Source: JAJRAN01 sp963827135 (lineage in GTDB: Archaea > Thermoplasmatota > Thermoplasmata > Methanomassiliicoccales > UBA472). From it: a DNA stretch of 64,000 nucleotides. The stretch is taken from NCBI GenBank assembly GCA_963827135.1, contig CAWGZX010000006.1:186001-250000 (forward strand), in the 5' to 3' direction. Positions 27,812 through 35,934 of this stretch are shown one piece after another; the first letter of the stretch is position 1; the number at the start of each line of letters is the position of its first letter. A program made the translations under genes and the position numbers. The notes under the pieces were generated by a model. The model was not told the origin of the DNA. It made no database searches and saw nothing but the letters and a program-made list of their open reading frames with translations.

Positions 27812-28187
27812 GTGGTCCTCATACGACGGCTCTCAGATATAAGCCCTACATTAGATGCCAGTTAGAATCTCTTGCTGAAAGGCGCCTGAGCACTTGTTTT
27901 AAATACCTAAGCCTCTTAGATGAGTGCGCCTCCAACAAAAGCGAGGGTGACAGATGATCCCTAGAATCGGCTGGGGGCGTACAGTGCACCGTAATATGGG
28001 TCCCTGCAGGAACTGCGATGTGACATCGCGTCATGACTGGAGGACAACCCCGGCGCACAACACACAACCCCCGGCCTGGGTCAGTGCGGGGAGATCAGGG
28101 CTCAGCCCGTCCATGAACCGATCTGTTAAGGCCCGGGGGACACCTTCCGCAAAGTCTTTTCTTTCGACAAGAGGTTGAGGGCCTAAG
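27812..28187 (+). other. Intergenic region with promoter and possibly structured leader upstream of the YkgJ-like gene
   Basis: A clear TATA element (TTTTAAATA, 27897-27905) would start transcription near 27930, about 260 bases before the ATG at 28188. The interval is GC-rich, has no credible ORF and contains short inverted repeats such as GCGATG-TGA-CATCGC near 28014-28028. It does not show the conserved cores I know for SRP RNA or RNase P RNA. It may be a long leader, an unrecognised ncRNA, or decayed sequence. Confidence 0.35.
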
Positions 28188-28463
28188 ATGGCCCGCTTCC
28201 AAAGACATGGCGACTGCAACCGATGTGGTGATTGCTGCAAGCCACGCTTCTTCGTGGACGAGGATGCCTGCGAATGGTACCGGGCTAACGGCCTGCCCGA
28301 CAACGGCCAATGCCAGTTCCTGGCGCTGATCGATGGGCAATGGGCCTGCACTATTCACACTATTCGCAGCGATCACTGCCGCGCCTTCCCCTGGCATCCT
28401 GATAATCTGAAGGGGCTGTCGAACTGCTCCTACTGGTTCGAGGAGCTCCCCGACGATCAGTGA
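28188..28463 (+). CDS. YkgJ-type Cys-cluster protein (zinc/iron-chelating domain)
   Basis: A 91-residue protein with the CxxCGxCC cluster of the YkgJ/UPF0153 family (CNRCGDCCKPRFF, residues 9-21), a central Cys, CQFLALIDGQWACTIH and a final SDHCRAFPW. Such proteins bind zinc or an Fe-S cluster; some family members affect flagellar or protein-methylation functions, but no role is established for this type. The gene overlaps the end of the convergent YhaM-like gene by 7 bases. The start at ATG 28188 puts the Cys cluster at the normal distance from the N-terminus. Confidence 0.85.
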   Translation: MARFQRHGDCNRCGDCCKPRFFVDEDACEWYRANGLPDNGQCQFLALIDGQWACTIHTIRSDHCRAFPWHPDNLKGLSNCSYWFEELPDDQ

Positions 28464-29437
28464 AGGTAGATGTGCCCTAGCCTCTTATTATAGACCCAGG
28501 GATCCTCGGTCTCCGCCCCTTCCTTGGCAGCGATGTACTGCTCCAGCTTGGCATCGGCATCATCCGCGAAATGGACGGCCACCGCCTCGGGGAACTGCGG
28601 CTTCTTGGGCGATCCGAACTCTGGTTGCCCATGGCTTGCCAGGACCAGATGGACCACTTTCAGCCTAAGGTTCTTCGGCATCCCATCCACCTTCTCGCAC
28701 GCCCTCGACACCATCTCCGCCCCGATGATGATGTGGCCGCGAAGCATCCCATCCTCTGAGACGTCGATGTTGGTGGAGACCTCATACTCCTCGATCTTGC
28801 CGACGTCATGGAGCAGGGCACCCGTCAGCAACAGGTCGCGGTCGAGCTTGGGATACTGGTTGGCTAGGAACTCGCAGATCTGTACCACGTTCAAGGTGTG
28901 CTCGACCAGCCCGCCCACCCAATTGCAATGTAGCCACATGGAGGCGGGAGCGGCTTTGAACCTAGCCACGAACTCCTCGTCGGAGAAGAAATAAGCCAGG
29001 AGGGCCTGCAGATGCTTGTTCTGCACCTTGCGGACATGCGAGTTCAGCTGCGACATCATCTGCTCCACGTCCCTAGAGGCGCGGGCGACGAAGTCGGTAA
29101 TATCGAACGCCCCCTTCGGCACCTTCTCGAGAAGCCCTCTCTTGTCGGGGCTGATGCCGATCTCGAGAGCCTCGCGATAGGAGGAGACCATGCCCCTGAC
29201 CCTCACGACATCGTCCGATTCGAAGCTCTGGTAAAGAGACCGTACGCCGGCCTCGTCCTTAGGCCCCCAGTACTTGGCGGTCATCTCGCCCGTGCGGTCT
29301 GCCAGGCGCACCTCGAACACGAACCCCTTTGTGTAGGCTTTGGGAGGCTTCTTGAACTTCACCGAGAATAGGGAGTCCACTTCCTCTCCCTCCTTCAGGT
29401 CCCGGATGAACTGGCTCTTCTTCATCGGCTCCATCAT
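28457..29437 (-). CDS. YhaM-like 3'-5' exoribonuclease: OB-fold plus HD domain
   Basis: About 326 residues. The N-terminal OB-fold (residues about 10-100: GEEVDSLFSVKFKKPPKAY, RTGEMTAKYWG, VVRVRGMV) would bind nucleic acid. The HD domain has WVGGLVEHTLNVVQIC, the metal motif LLTGALLHDVGKIEEY and a late LASHGQPEFG with an HG motif typical of YhaM. The frame reads on to 29506, but a TATA-like AAAAAGCTA near 29473 fits a start at the ATG ATG pair 29437/29434. In Bacillus YhaM degrades RNA and ssDNA from the 3' end; the archaeal role is inferred. Confidence 0.85.
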   Translation of the reverse strand: MMEPMKKSQFIRDLKEGEEVDSLFSVKFKKPPKAYTKGFVFEVRLADRTGEMTAKYWGPKDEAGVRSLYQSFESDDVVRVRGMVSSYREALEIGISPDKRGLLEKVPKGAFDITDFVARASRDVEQMMSQLNSHVRKVQNKHLQALLAYFFSDEEFVARFKAAPASMWLHCNWVGGLVEHTLNVVQICEFLANQYPKLDRDLLLTGALLHDVGKIEEYEVSTNIDVSEDGMLRGHIIIGAEMVSRACEKVDGMPKNLRLKVVHLVLASHGQPEFGSPKKPQFPEAVAVHFADDADAKLEQYIAAKEGAETEDPWVYNKRLGHIYLH

Positions 29438-29512
29438 GATTCGGTCATCGACCCCACTCGACATAGCTTTTTCGCATGCCAGCAAGGCACCGGCTGGAGC
29501 GAACATGAGGTG

Positions 29513-30196
29513 TTAGGCCACCGAGTCCAAAGCCACCTTCTTCAGCCAGCTCTCCGCCTCGCGCCAGCGGGGGTATCGGCGCTCCTCGCGTTTGAAATCG
29601 GCGTCGTGGTAGGAGCGCAGAGAGTCGGTGCCCATCTTCAGGTGCAGCATCTCGTGGAAGAGAACGTACTCCGCCACATAATCCGGCACTTCCTTCCTGT
29701 CCAAGGCCGAGGATATCGCCACGACCTTCATCAGTACGCTGCAATAGCCCATTCGGAACCGGTTGGGCTTGTCGGTCCAGCTGAGGAATGTATCTTGTCC
29801 GTTCTCCACCAGCCCTTTCCTGCGCAGGGAGCTCAACAGGACGTCCAGGTCATAGACCTCTCCGAAGGAGGAGAAGGTCAGGTTCCTGCTGCGCCTGAGG
29901 TACTTCTCTTGGTTCAGGCGTACGAACTCATCGGAGCGGAGATAGTCCCTGACCCGGGGCGTATAGACCTCCCGCCTTTGCTTCTGGATGCGCGTGAAAA
30001 GGCAGGCCGCGAAATCCTGGATGATCACCTGGTCTGCGTCTTGGAGATAGTCCGTGACCTTGAAGGTGGCCTCCGAGCCCATCCTCTGCCAGGTGGTCTT
30101 GAACTCCTTGAATGGGTAGTAACTGGCCTCAACGTCAACGAACCCGAACCGCCTTCCCACTTGCTGGAAGGCCTCTTCCATGACCTCTCTATTCAT
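29513..30196 (-). CDS. Zinc metalloprotease-like protein (HExxH, YgjP/M48-like)
   Basis: About 227 residues from the ATG at 30196. The zinc motif HEMLH occurs in YVLFHEMLHLKMG near the C-terminus, followed by a further His (SYHDADFKREERRYPRW), the layout of YgjP/SprT-like and minigluzincin metalloproteases. The N-terminal two thirds are basic and helical with a winged-helix-like look (VYDLDVLLSSLRRKGLVENG), possibly for nucleic acid or substrate binding. The frame can be read to 30268, but that part overlaps the decayed gene at 30252-30574 and is not similar to the family. Substrate unknown. Confidence 0.75.
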   Translation of the reverse strand: MNREVMEEAFQQVGRRFGFVDVEASYYPFKEFKTTWQRMGSEATFKVTDYLQDADQVIIQDFAACLFTRIQKQRREVYTPRVRDYLRSDEFVRLNQEKYLRRSRNLTFSSFGEVYDLDVLLSSLRRKGLVENGQDTFLSWTDKPNRFRMGYCSVLMKVVAISSALDRKEVPDYVAEYVLFHEMLHLKMGTDSLRSYHDADFKREERRYPRWREAESWLKKVALDSVA

Positions 30197-30251
30197 CCTT
30201 TTCCCTCTTGGCGGGAAGGAGCTTTCGACCATGACCTTTCTCGCCCACGAG

Positions 30252-30574
30252 CTAAGTCCCTTGCCCATCGTATATCCAGTGCGCGTACACGCAGGTTACC
30301 GAGACCGCGGCCTCGAGCATGTCCCCGACCGATTTTGGCTCGAAGCTCTTGCAGAGAGCGCTGTCGCGACACCTGTGGACCTAGGGCAGGGGGGCATCCC
30401 ATTCCTCCAAGCCCTTTATCACTTCCAGCGTAGCGCTTCGGCGCTCGATAAAGCTTCCCTTCTCGTAGCGGGGGACGCGATCGAGCAGCAGCGCAGAGCA
30501 CCTTAAGGATAGACATCGAAACATGCTCGACCGTTGGCTGATGTCCAAGCGAGGTCCATGCCGACGAAGCGCAT
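30252..30574 (-). pseudogene. Degraded DUF429-like (RNase H fold) gene remnant
   Basis: On the minus strand an ATG at 30574 opens MRFVGMDLAWTSANGRACFD, which matches the DUF429 N-terminus (typically M-x-x-V-G-I-D-L-A-W), but stops after 23 codons. Another frame then reads LLLDRVPRYEKGSFIERRSA and TLEVIKGLEEWDAPL before a stop, and a third ends with SVGDMLEAAVSVTCVYAHWI, resembling the family C-terminus. The whole is about 320 bases where an intact gene needs about 650-750, so it has lost both frame and internal sequence. Confidence 0.4.
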
Positions 30575-30692
30575 ATCCCCGCGCCTGAGGGCGGATATCC
30601 ATCCTGCCGTCGCGGCATTTTATATTTCTCAATATATATTGTAATGGCAAAGCTTTGAAATACCCATCAGGTAAATCCTCCTGCTGGAAGGG

Positions 30693-31661
30693 ATGGAAAG
30701 CTTATCCAGGGACGACCGGGACAAGCATCTTATCACCAGGGGCAACGTTGACGGCATCGTCTCTGCGGCCCTTTTCCTTGGGGTCTTTCCCTCCTCTAAG
30801 ATTAGCTTCGTGACCTCGCCATCGGCCGGAGCGAAGGTCCTAGCCATGGACGATAGCTCATCAATGATATACCTGTCCGACCTGGCCCTGGTGCCCGAGT
30901 TGGAGGCGCGCATGTGCGAGGCCCAGGACCGAGCAGAGGTCGTGTCCATTGACCACCATCAGGCCCACGTCTCACCGGCTGAGGGCATGGTGGTGGTGCA
31001 GCAGGGCGTGAGCGCCGCCTCTGTGCTCTACCAGCACTTCCACCTCAACGGGCAATACAAGAAGCTGGTGGCCATCGCTGACCTGGTGGAGTTCTGCCGC
31101 ACGCCCCTGTTGGGGGACATGGAAGCGCTCCATGGTGCCAAGAAGATCGAAGACGAGGCAAGGACCTTAGATTTCTCGTGGCGGCTGGACATCGACGACG
31201 ACCTCTATCGCCTGCAGGCGGCCATGCACCTCTCCAAGGGGGTGTGGCCAAGCGAGGTGGGCATGATTAGGCGCCGCTACCTCCAGGTGGTGAACGAGCA
31301 GCGCTGGCCCAAAGCCCTGGCCCGGGTCGAGGGGAACATGAGGGTGAGGGGGTCGATGGGGCTGCTCCACTGCCGCGACAAGAACCGCTCGCTCTACGGC
31401 TTCGGCACCAGGGCGCTGGTGGAGGTCGCACGCGAGCATGGATGCAGCTACGCGGTGATGGTGAACGAGAGGAAGCAGCATTCCTCGGTCAGCATGCGCG
31501 GGCTCTCGCCTGATGGCGTCAACCTAGGAAGGTTCGTGGAGGACTTCACCGACGAGTTCGGGGTGGAGGGCGGGGGTCACCCGACGAGCGCGGGCGCGCG
31601 CATTCCAGTGGAGACGACGGACCTCTTCCTGCAGAGATTCATCTCTATCTCATCCCTGTAG
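30693..31661 (+). CDS. DHH-DHHA1 family phosphoesterase-like protein
   Basis: A 322-residue member of the DHH superfamily (RecJ/NrnA-like). Motif I appears as TRGNVDGIVSAALFLG (usually D-x-DG), motif II as YLSDLAL, motif III as the diagnostic SIDHHQAH, and the DHHA1 domain ends with VEGGGHPTSAGARI (GGGH). The first Asp of motif I is replaced by Asn, which may affect metal binding. Likely a nanoRNase, an exonuclease or a cyclic-dinucleotide phosphodiesterase; archaeal homologues are diverse. A strong AT-rich promoter region (TTTTATATTTC and AATATATATT, 30618-30641) precedes it. Confidence 0.8.
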   Translation: MESLSRDDRDKHLITRGNVDGIVSAALFLGVFPSSKISFVTSPSAGAKVLAMDDSSSMIYLSDLALVPELEARMCEAQDRAEVVSIDHHQAHVSPAEGMVVVQQGVSAASVLYQHFHLNGQYKKLVAIADLVEFCRTPLLGDMEALHGAKKIEDEARTLDFSWRLDIDDDLYRLQAAMHLSKGVWPSEVGMIRRRYLQVVNEQRWPKALARVEGNMRVRGSMGLLHCRDKNRSLYGFGTRALVEVAREHGCSYAVMVNERKQHSSVSMRGLSPDGVNLGRFVEDFTDEFGVEGGGHPTSAGARIPVETTDLFLQRFISISSL

Positions 31662-33975
31662 ATTTTTCGTGCACTCTCTCCACCTTCTCTTCCTCGATCT
31701 CCTCGCGCTCCTCCTCTTCCTTCAGCTTGCGCTCCTCGACGGTGGAGGTCACGACGCGCTTATAGATCAGCACCGGACATTTGGCGTTCTTGATTATCTT
31801 GTCCTGAATGGGGCCGAAGTCGAAGTGTTCCCATGACCTGACCGCGGAGGTGCCCATGACCAGCAGGTCGTATTCCAAGGATTCGCCCACCACTCCGCCC
31901 ACTATAGTCTCCGGATGGATCTCCTTGGTTATGACCGGGACGCCCGCAGCTTCGATGATGCCCGTAAGGCGCTGGGCGTAGTCCCTGTCCTTCTTGAGGT
32001 ACTTATCATTGATTATGGCATTGAGGATCGTTACCCTCGATGAGTTCGCCACTGCTATGTCCGCGGCGACGGCTGTGGCCGAGGAGACATGCCAAAGTCC
32101 ACCGGAGAGGATGAGGATACTCTCTGGCCGGAGGCGCTCCTCCGCGCGGAGGACGATCACGTCGCAGGGCGTACGCCGCACCATGTCGTCCATCTTGCGC
32201 CCCAAGATGCGTTTCTTGGTATGGGTAAAACCTTTCCATCCCATGAGTATCATATTGGCCTGCTCCTCTTGTGCCGTCTCGATTACCGCGGTGACGACCT
32301 CGTGGGAGATGGCCACTAGGGCGCGCGTCGGAATGCCGCGCGCCTCGGTCTGGTTCTTCAGCTTCTCCAGCATCTTTTTCTTCTCTTCGACCATCTTCGG
32401 ATCGACTGCGTCCAACGGCACGGCGGTGGGTACCTCGACAATCGAGGTGAAGAGTATCTCGCCGTTATGTCTTCCAGCCAAGATACAGCCCATGTCGATT
32501 ATAGCCAAGTTAGGTTCGTCCACCGGGATCAGAACACGATACTTCTTTAGCTCGTTCGTGGACATGGGTGTGCGCTCTGGCACGGAGACGCGCTCTATCT
32601 CCTTGCGGCCCTTCGCGAAGTAGTGAAGGAGCAGTCCTGCGAATATGACCGCCATGGCCAAATACCATGCGAGTGGCTCGTAGCTAAATAGGGCCACAGC
32701 CAGGAAGAGCTTCGTGCCAATCCCGACCAGCGGAATGATTGGGAACCAAGGGGTGATGAAATGCCTCTTCACATCGGGCCTCTTCTTCCTGAGGGTCAAA
32801 GCGGCGACGTTCACCAATGTGAACAGGAGCAGGATGAGGATATCCGCCACCGCCGCCACAGAGGCCAACGGCAGCGCAAGGACAGCGAAGACGATGATGA
32901 CCCCGCTCACCACCAGGGCCGTGGAGGGGGTCTGGTTTCTCCGATGAAGTTTTCCGAAGGCACCTGGAAGGTTGCCATCGCGGCCCATGGCGAAGGAGAC
33001 CCGAGAGGCCGAGAAGACAATGGAGTTCACGGCTGCGATGGAGCCAATGATGATGCCGATGGAAATGAGCGCGCCTCCCAACACTGGGACAGTCAAATCT
33101 GATGCCGCCACGAGCGCGTTCTCACCCTGTGCGGCGGTCTCTTGCCAGCCGAGCACCGCTAAGGTAATAATGGCCACAGCGACGAAAATGACGCAGCTGA
33201 TCGAGATGCAGAGGAACATCGCTCGCGGGACGGTCCTCTCCGGGTTCTTGGCCTCCTCCCCGGTCTGGGCCACGACCTCGTAGCCTTCAAAAATCATGAA
33301 GGTGAAAGCCATGGATGTTGCCACGCTCATGGAACCGAAGGCGAAGAAAGGAGAATAGGCGTCCGAGGCGACGCCATTGCCGAAAACGTAACCGACGGAG
33401 AAGGCTATGAAAAGACCCAGTATTCCGATCAGGAACACAGAGACCAAAATTTCCGATCTTCCTGCGCCCTTTACACCTCTATAATTGAGATAGATGAATG
33501 CAATGGCGATCAGAGCAGCAAAGAGCTTGCCAACAGCATCTGGAGACAATCCGAAGAAGTCGATGTTGTACTGCTCGAATAGAGCGGTGACGCCGACGCC
33601 GAACCCAAGCGCATAAACCGCGCAAGCAATACAGTGCCCTACCCAGGACATCCAGCCTCCCAGGAAACCGAAGGGAGGGAAGAGGCCTTCCTGTATCCAT
33701 AGGTATCCTCCTCCAGTCTCTGGGAAGGCACTAGAAAGCTCGGCATAAGCCATGGCGGTGAAGAGGGTGACGAAGAAATTCAGTATGAACGCTAAGATGA
33801 TGGCAGGGCCAGCGATCCCGACCGCGATACCTATCAGAACGAATATCGAGGAACCTATGTTCGGCCCGATGCCGATCATCAGCACCTCGAGGAGGCCGAG
33901 GTCTCGCCGTAGTGCTACCTCGACGCCACCAGAGTCTGTACTAGGAGGCTTGCCCACCTCGATTCTCTCAACCAT
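31645..33975 (-). CDS. APC-family amino acid permease fused to two universal-stress (UspA) domains
   Basis: A 776-residue fusion. Residues about 1-450 form a 12-helix APC transporter (LGLLEVLMIGIGPNIGSSIF, FPETGGGYLWIQEGL, FEGYEVVAQTGEEAKNPERT). Two cytosolic UspA domains follow: KYRVLIPVDEPNLAIIDMGC to NMILMGWKGFTHTKK, and SILILSGGLWHVSSATAVAA to LLVMGTSAVRSWEHF with a GxxxHFDFGPIQDKI ATP-binding-like end. A charged E/K/R coil closes the protein. The USP domains may couple transport to ATP or energy status. Similar fusions occur in archaea and bacteria. The C-terminus overlaps the DHH gene end convergently by 17 bases. Substrate unknown. Confidence 0.9.
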   Translation of the reverse strand: MVERIEVGKPPSTDSGGVEVALRRDLGLLEVLMIGIGPNIGSSIFVLIGIAVGIAGPAIILAFILNFFVTLFTAMAYAELSSAFPETGGGYLWIQEGLFPPFGFLGGWMSWVGHCIACAVYALGFGVGVTALFEQYNIDFFGLSPDAVGKLFAALIAIAFIYLNYRGVKGAGRSEILVSVFLIGILGLFIAFSVGYVFGNGVASDAYSPFFAFGSMSVATSMAFTFMIFEGYEVVAQTGEEAKNPERTVPRAMFLCISISCVIFVAVAIITLAVLGWQETAAQGENALVAASDLTVPVLGGALISIGIIIGSIAAVNSIVFSASRVSFAMGRDGNLPGAFGKLHRRNQTPSTALVVSGVIIVFAVLALPLASVAAVADILILLLFTLVNVAALTLRKKRPDVKRHFITPWFPIIPLVGIGTKLFLAVALFSYEPLAWYLAMAVIFAGLLLHYFAKGRKEIERVSVPERTPMSTNELKKYRVLIPVDEPNLAIIDMGCILAGRHNGEILFTSIVEVPTAVPLDAVDPKMVEEKKKMLEKLKNQTEARGIPTRALVAISHEVVTAVIETAQEEQANMILMGWKGFTHTKKRILGRKMDDMVRRTPCDVIVLRAEERLRPESILILSGGLWHVSSATAVAADIAVANSSRVTILNAIINDKYLKKDRDYAQRLTGIIEAAGVPVITKEIHPETIVGGVVGESLEYDLLVMGTSAVRSWEHFDFGPIQDKIIKNAKCPVLIYKRVVTSTVEERKLKEEEEREEIEEEKVERVHEKSTGMR

Positions 33976-34092
33976 ACTATTAAAGGGGGCTTATTCAAAG
34001 GCGTCCAGATAATGGTTTGCCAAGCCGTCGAGAGTGCTGGATAGCTTCCGATCGTTCGAATTCTAAACAAATGACCTGGACAGGTCTAGTTT

Positions 34093-34929
34093 CTATAGCA
34101 ACGGTTCTGGTTGCTTCTTTTGGTCAAGGGCAGGGAGTTGGGATTGCCCGATGAGGAGCTTATCCCTCATATGGAGGGCGCGGTTCAACACCAGCCTCTT
34201 GCCCTCAACGGTCAGGGCGAAGACCGGTATCCCGGTACCGATCTGGATCAAGGCTTTCGGTCCAACGACCTCCCTGACCCATTTCGAGGCGCAGCCCCAG
34301 ACGATGTCGCACCCATTGGCGAGCTGTTGCGCCTTCGCCCTGCTTATGCCCGTTGTATGGACAGCCAGTATGATGGGGACGTTGCCAACCTCCCTCCCCT
34401 TGGCCCTCAATGCCGCAACATCACGGGACCTGTCCCCGGAGATGGTCACCGCCACCTTCTCGTAGCCGTGCTGCAAGGCCAGCTCGTATCCTCGCACCTG
34501 GTCTATCTTGCAGCTTCCGAGGGTCAATGCCCCTTTGCGTTCCAACCTCCTCCTGGTTGCCGGTATCTCTTCTGTCTCCAAGACCCCGGTCATGTGGGCG
34601 CCGATCGCCTGAAGCACCTCCGGTTTCTCGGTCACGACCGTGCCTACCCCCTCGCACACGATCACCGCCGCGTCCAACGTCCCCTCTCGCAACGCGTCGT
34701 TGATCATCTCCGACGCGCCGAAGCTCACCGGGTCGTCCTCGAGAGAAAGGGTCCTCTTGGAAGTGTACATCCCTAGCTCCTTGATATGGGACTCCAGCAC
34801 GCGCTTGACCGTCCCTTCGTCCTCGCTCTCGCAGCCGTACAGGTTCTTGCGCAGGGGGCAGCGCTTGACCTGGGGGGGACTGAGCACCGTCACCTGGCCG
34901 TCCTCGATCAGGACCTTGCTCTTAGCCAT
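34093..34929 (-). CDS. Methanogenesis marker protein 8 (DUF2099 family)
   Basis: About 278 residues matching the DUF2099/marker-8 family, which is found almost only in methanogens and relatives. Recognised stretches: CPLRKNLYGCESEDEGTVK, VSFGASEMINDALREGTLDA, AVIVCEGVGTVVTEKPEVLQ, TLGSCKIDQVRGYELAL and GCDIVWGCASKWVREVVGPK. Conserved Cys suggest metal or cofactor binding, but the biochemical role is unknown. An ATG at 34929 follows an AAGGTGG Shine-Dalgarno-like sequence. The GNAT gene lies 20 bp upstream on the same strand, so the two are likely one operon. Confidence 0.85.
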   Translation of the reverse strand: MAKSKVLIEDGQVTVLSPPQVKRCPLRKNLYGCESEDEGTVKRVLESHIKELGMYTSKRTLSLEDDPVSFGASEMINDALREGTLDAAVIVCEGVGTVVTEKPEVLQAIGAHMTGVLETEEIPATRRRLERKGALTLGSCKIDQVRGYELALQHGYEKVAVTISGDRSRDVAALRAKGREVGNVPIILAVHTTGISRAKAQQLANGCDIVWGCASKWVREVVGPKALIQIGTGIPVFALTVEGKRLVLNRALHMRDKLLIGQSQLPALDQKKQPEPLL

Positions 34930-34954
34930 CTCCACCTTGTGCTTGGCCAGGGGC

Positions 34955-35413
34955 TCACGCCTCCAGGAGGATGTGCTTGCGCATGATCAGGTTGTTCCGC
35001 TCCCGGGAGACCAGGCGGTAGCCCATGCGCTCGTAGAAGGCCTTGGCCGTGTCGTTGGTGCTTTGGACGCAGAGCTCGACGCCCTCCAAACCAGACCTTC
35101 CTGCCAGCTCCTCGATGCGCTCCATCATGCTCCTCCCCACACCCGTCCTCTGCAGGTCGCGGACCACCTGGATCGAGACCACGAACAGATAGTCCCCTCT
35201 CCGGTCCAGGCAGTAATAGCCCACGATGCGGTCTTCGCGCTTCAGGACCTCGGTCATAAGGCCTTGGTCCAGAAGGGTCTCGAGAAGGGTCTCGTCCTTC
35301 CACTCCAGGCCCCAAGAGGAGAGGATGATCTGGGACATGTTCTCCCTGGTCATCCTGAGGAGGTAGGGGATGTCACCCCGCTCTAGTGGCGCGTAGCAGC
35401 AAGGAGCGCTCAC
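34955..35413 (-). CDS. GNAT family N-acetyltransferase
   Basis: A 152-residue GCN5-related acetyltransferase. The acetyl-CoA-binding motif A appears as VVRDLQRTGVGRSMMERIEE (Q/RxxGxG/A as QRTGVG), and motif B as VQSTNDTAKAFYERMGYRLV. The N-terminal helix-strand region (LERGDIPYLLRMTRENMSQI) fits the fold. Substrate unknown. It is upstream of marker protein 8 on the same strand; the pairing may be meaningful but is not a known conserved link to me. Confidence 0.85.
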   Translation of the reverse strand: MSAPCCYAPLERGDIPYLLRMTRENMSQIILSSWGLEWKDETLLETLLDQGLMTEVLKREDRIVGYYCLDRRGDYLFVVSIQVVRDLQRTGVGRSMMERIEELAGRSGLEGVELCVQSTNDTAKAFYERMGYRLVSRERNNLIMRKHILLEA

Positions 35414-35561
35414 GAGACCCCTCTAAGCAAGGGTTGGAAATAAACCCTTCGTAGTTTTTTTCAGTGTGCTGGCCTAGCTCACAATTTAATCTCTAAGCGA
35501 TGCTTTTCTGGCAATATTTTAAATAGTGAATGTTGTTGATGAGGGGCAAGGTGAGCGACAA

Positions 35562-35882
35562 ATGGTAACAATCACTCCCGAGGCTAACAAGTACATCAAC
35601 GATCTCTTATCCAAGAACAACAAGCAAGGCTTTGGCATTAAGATCTACCTCTCCGGCATGGGCTGCTCAGGACCTCAGTTCGGCATGTCCTTCCAGGAGG
35701 GTAAGAAGGAAGGGGACATCGAGCAGAGCTCGGATGGCTTCAGCGTATTCTACGACCAGGAGACCCGCGAGCTCCTGGACGAGTGCACCGTCGACTTCAT
35801 CGAGACCCCTTACGGCTCGGGCCTGATCGTCAACAATCCCAACGCCTCGAGCTGCAATACCTGCGGCGGCGGTTGCCACTAG
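35562..35882 (+). CDS. A-type iron-sulfur carrier (IscA/HesB-like)
   Basis: A 106-residue HesB/IscA-fold protein. Instead of the classical CxGx-(n)-CxC spacing it has an early Cys in LSGMGCSGPQFGMSF and a C-terminal SSCNTCGGGCH, giving three clustered Cys ligands. The variant with CNTCGGGC tail is common in methanogens. It probably carries or delivers Fe-S clusters. The ATG at 35562 follows GGTGA at 35550; the frame is open to 35526 but the earlier codons look like leader. A TTTTAAATA box lies at about 35517-35525. Confidence 0.85.
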   Translation: MVTITPEANKYINDLLSKNNKQGFGIKIYLSGMGCSGPQFGMSFQEGKKEGDIEQSSDGFSVFYDQETRELLDECTVDFIETPYGSGLIVNNPNASSCNTCGGGCH

Positions 35883-35934
35883 ATTTCGCGCACCCGCCCA
35901 CAATCCTTTTCTATCTTCTTCTTAATGGTCAGAC

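Noticed and set aside
27897..28187. Possible SRP RNA or RNase P RNA
   Set aside because: The conserved cores of these RNAs were not found; only a generic structured leader remains possible.
30381..30650. Minus-strand 89-codon frame in the promoter region of the DHH gene
   Set aside because: It begins in AT-rich promoter sequence and only its end resembles DUF429; better explained as part of the pseudogene.
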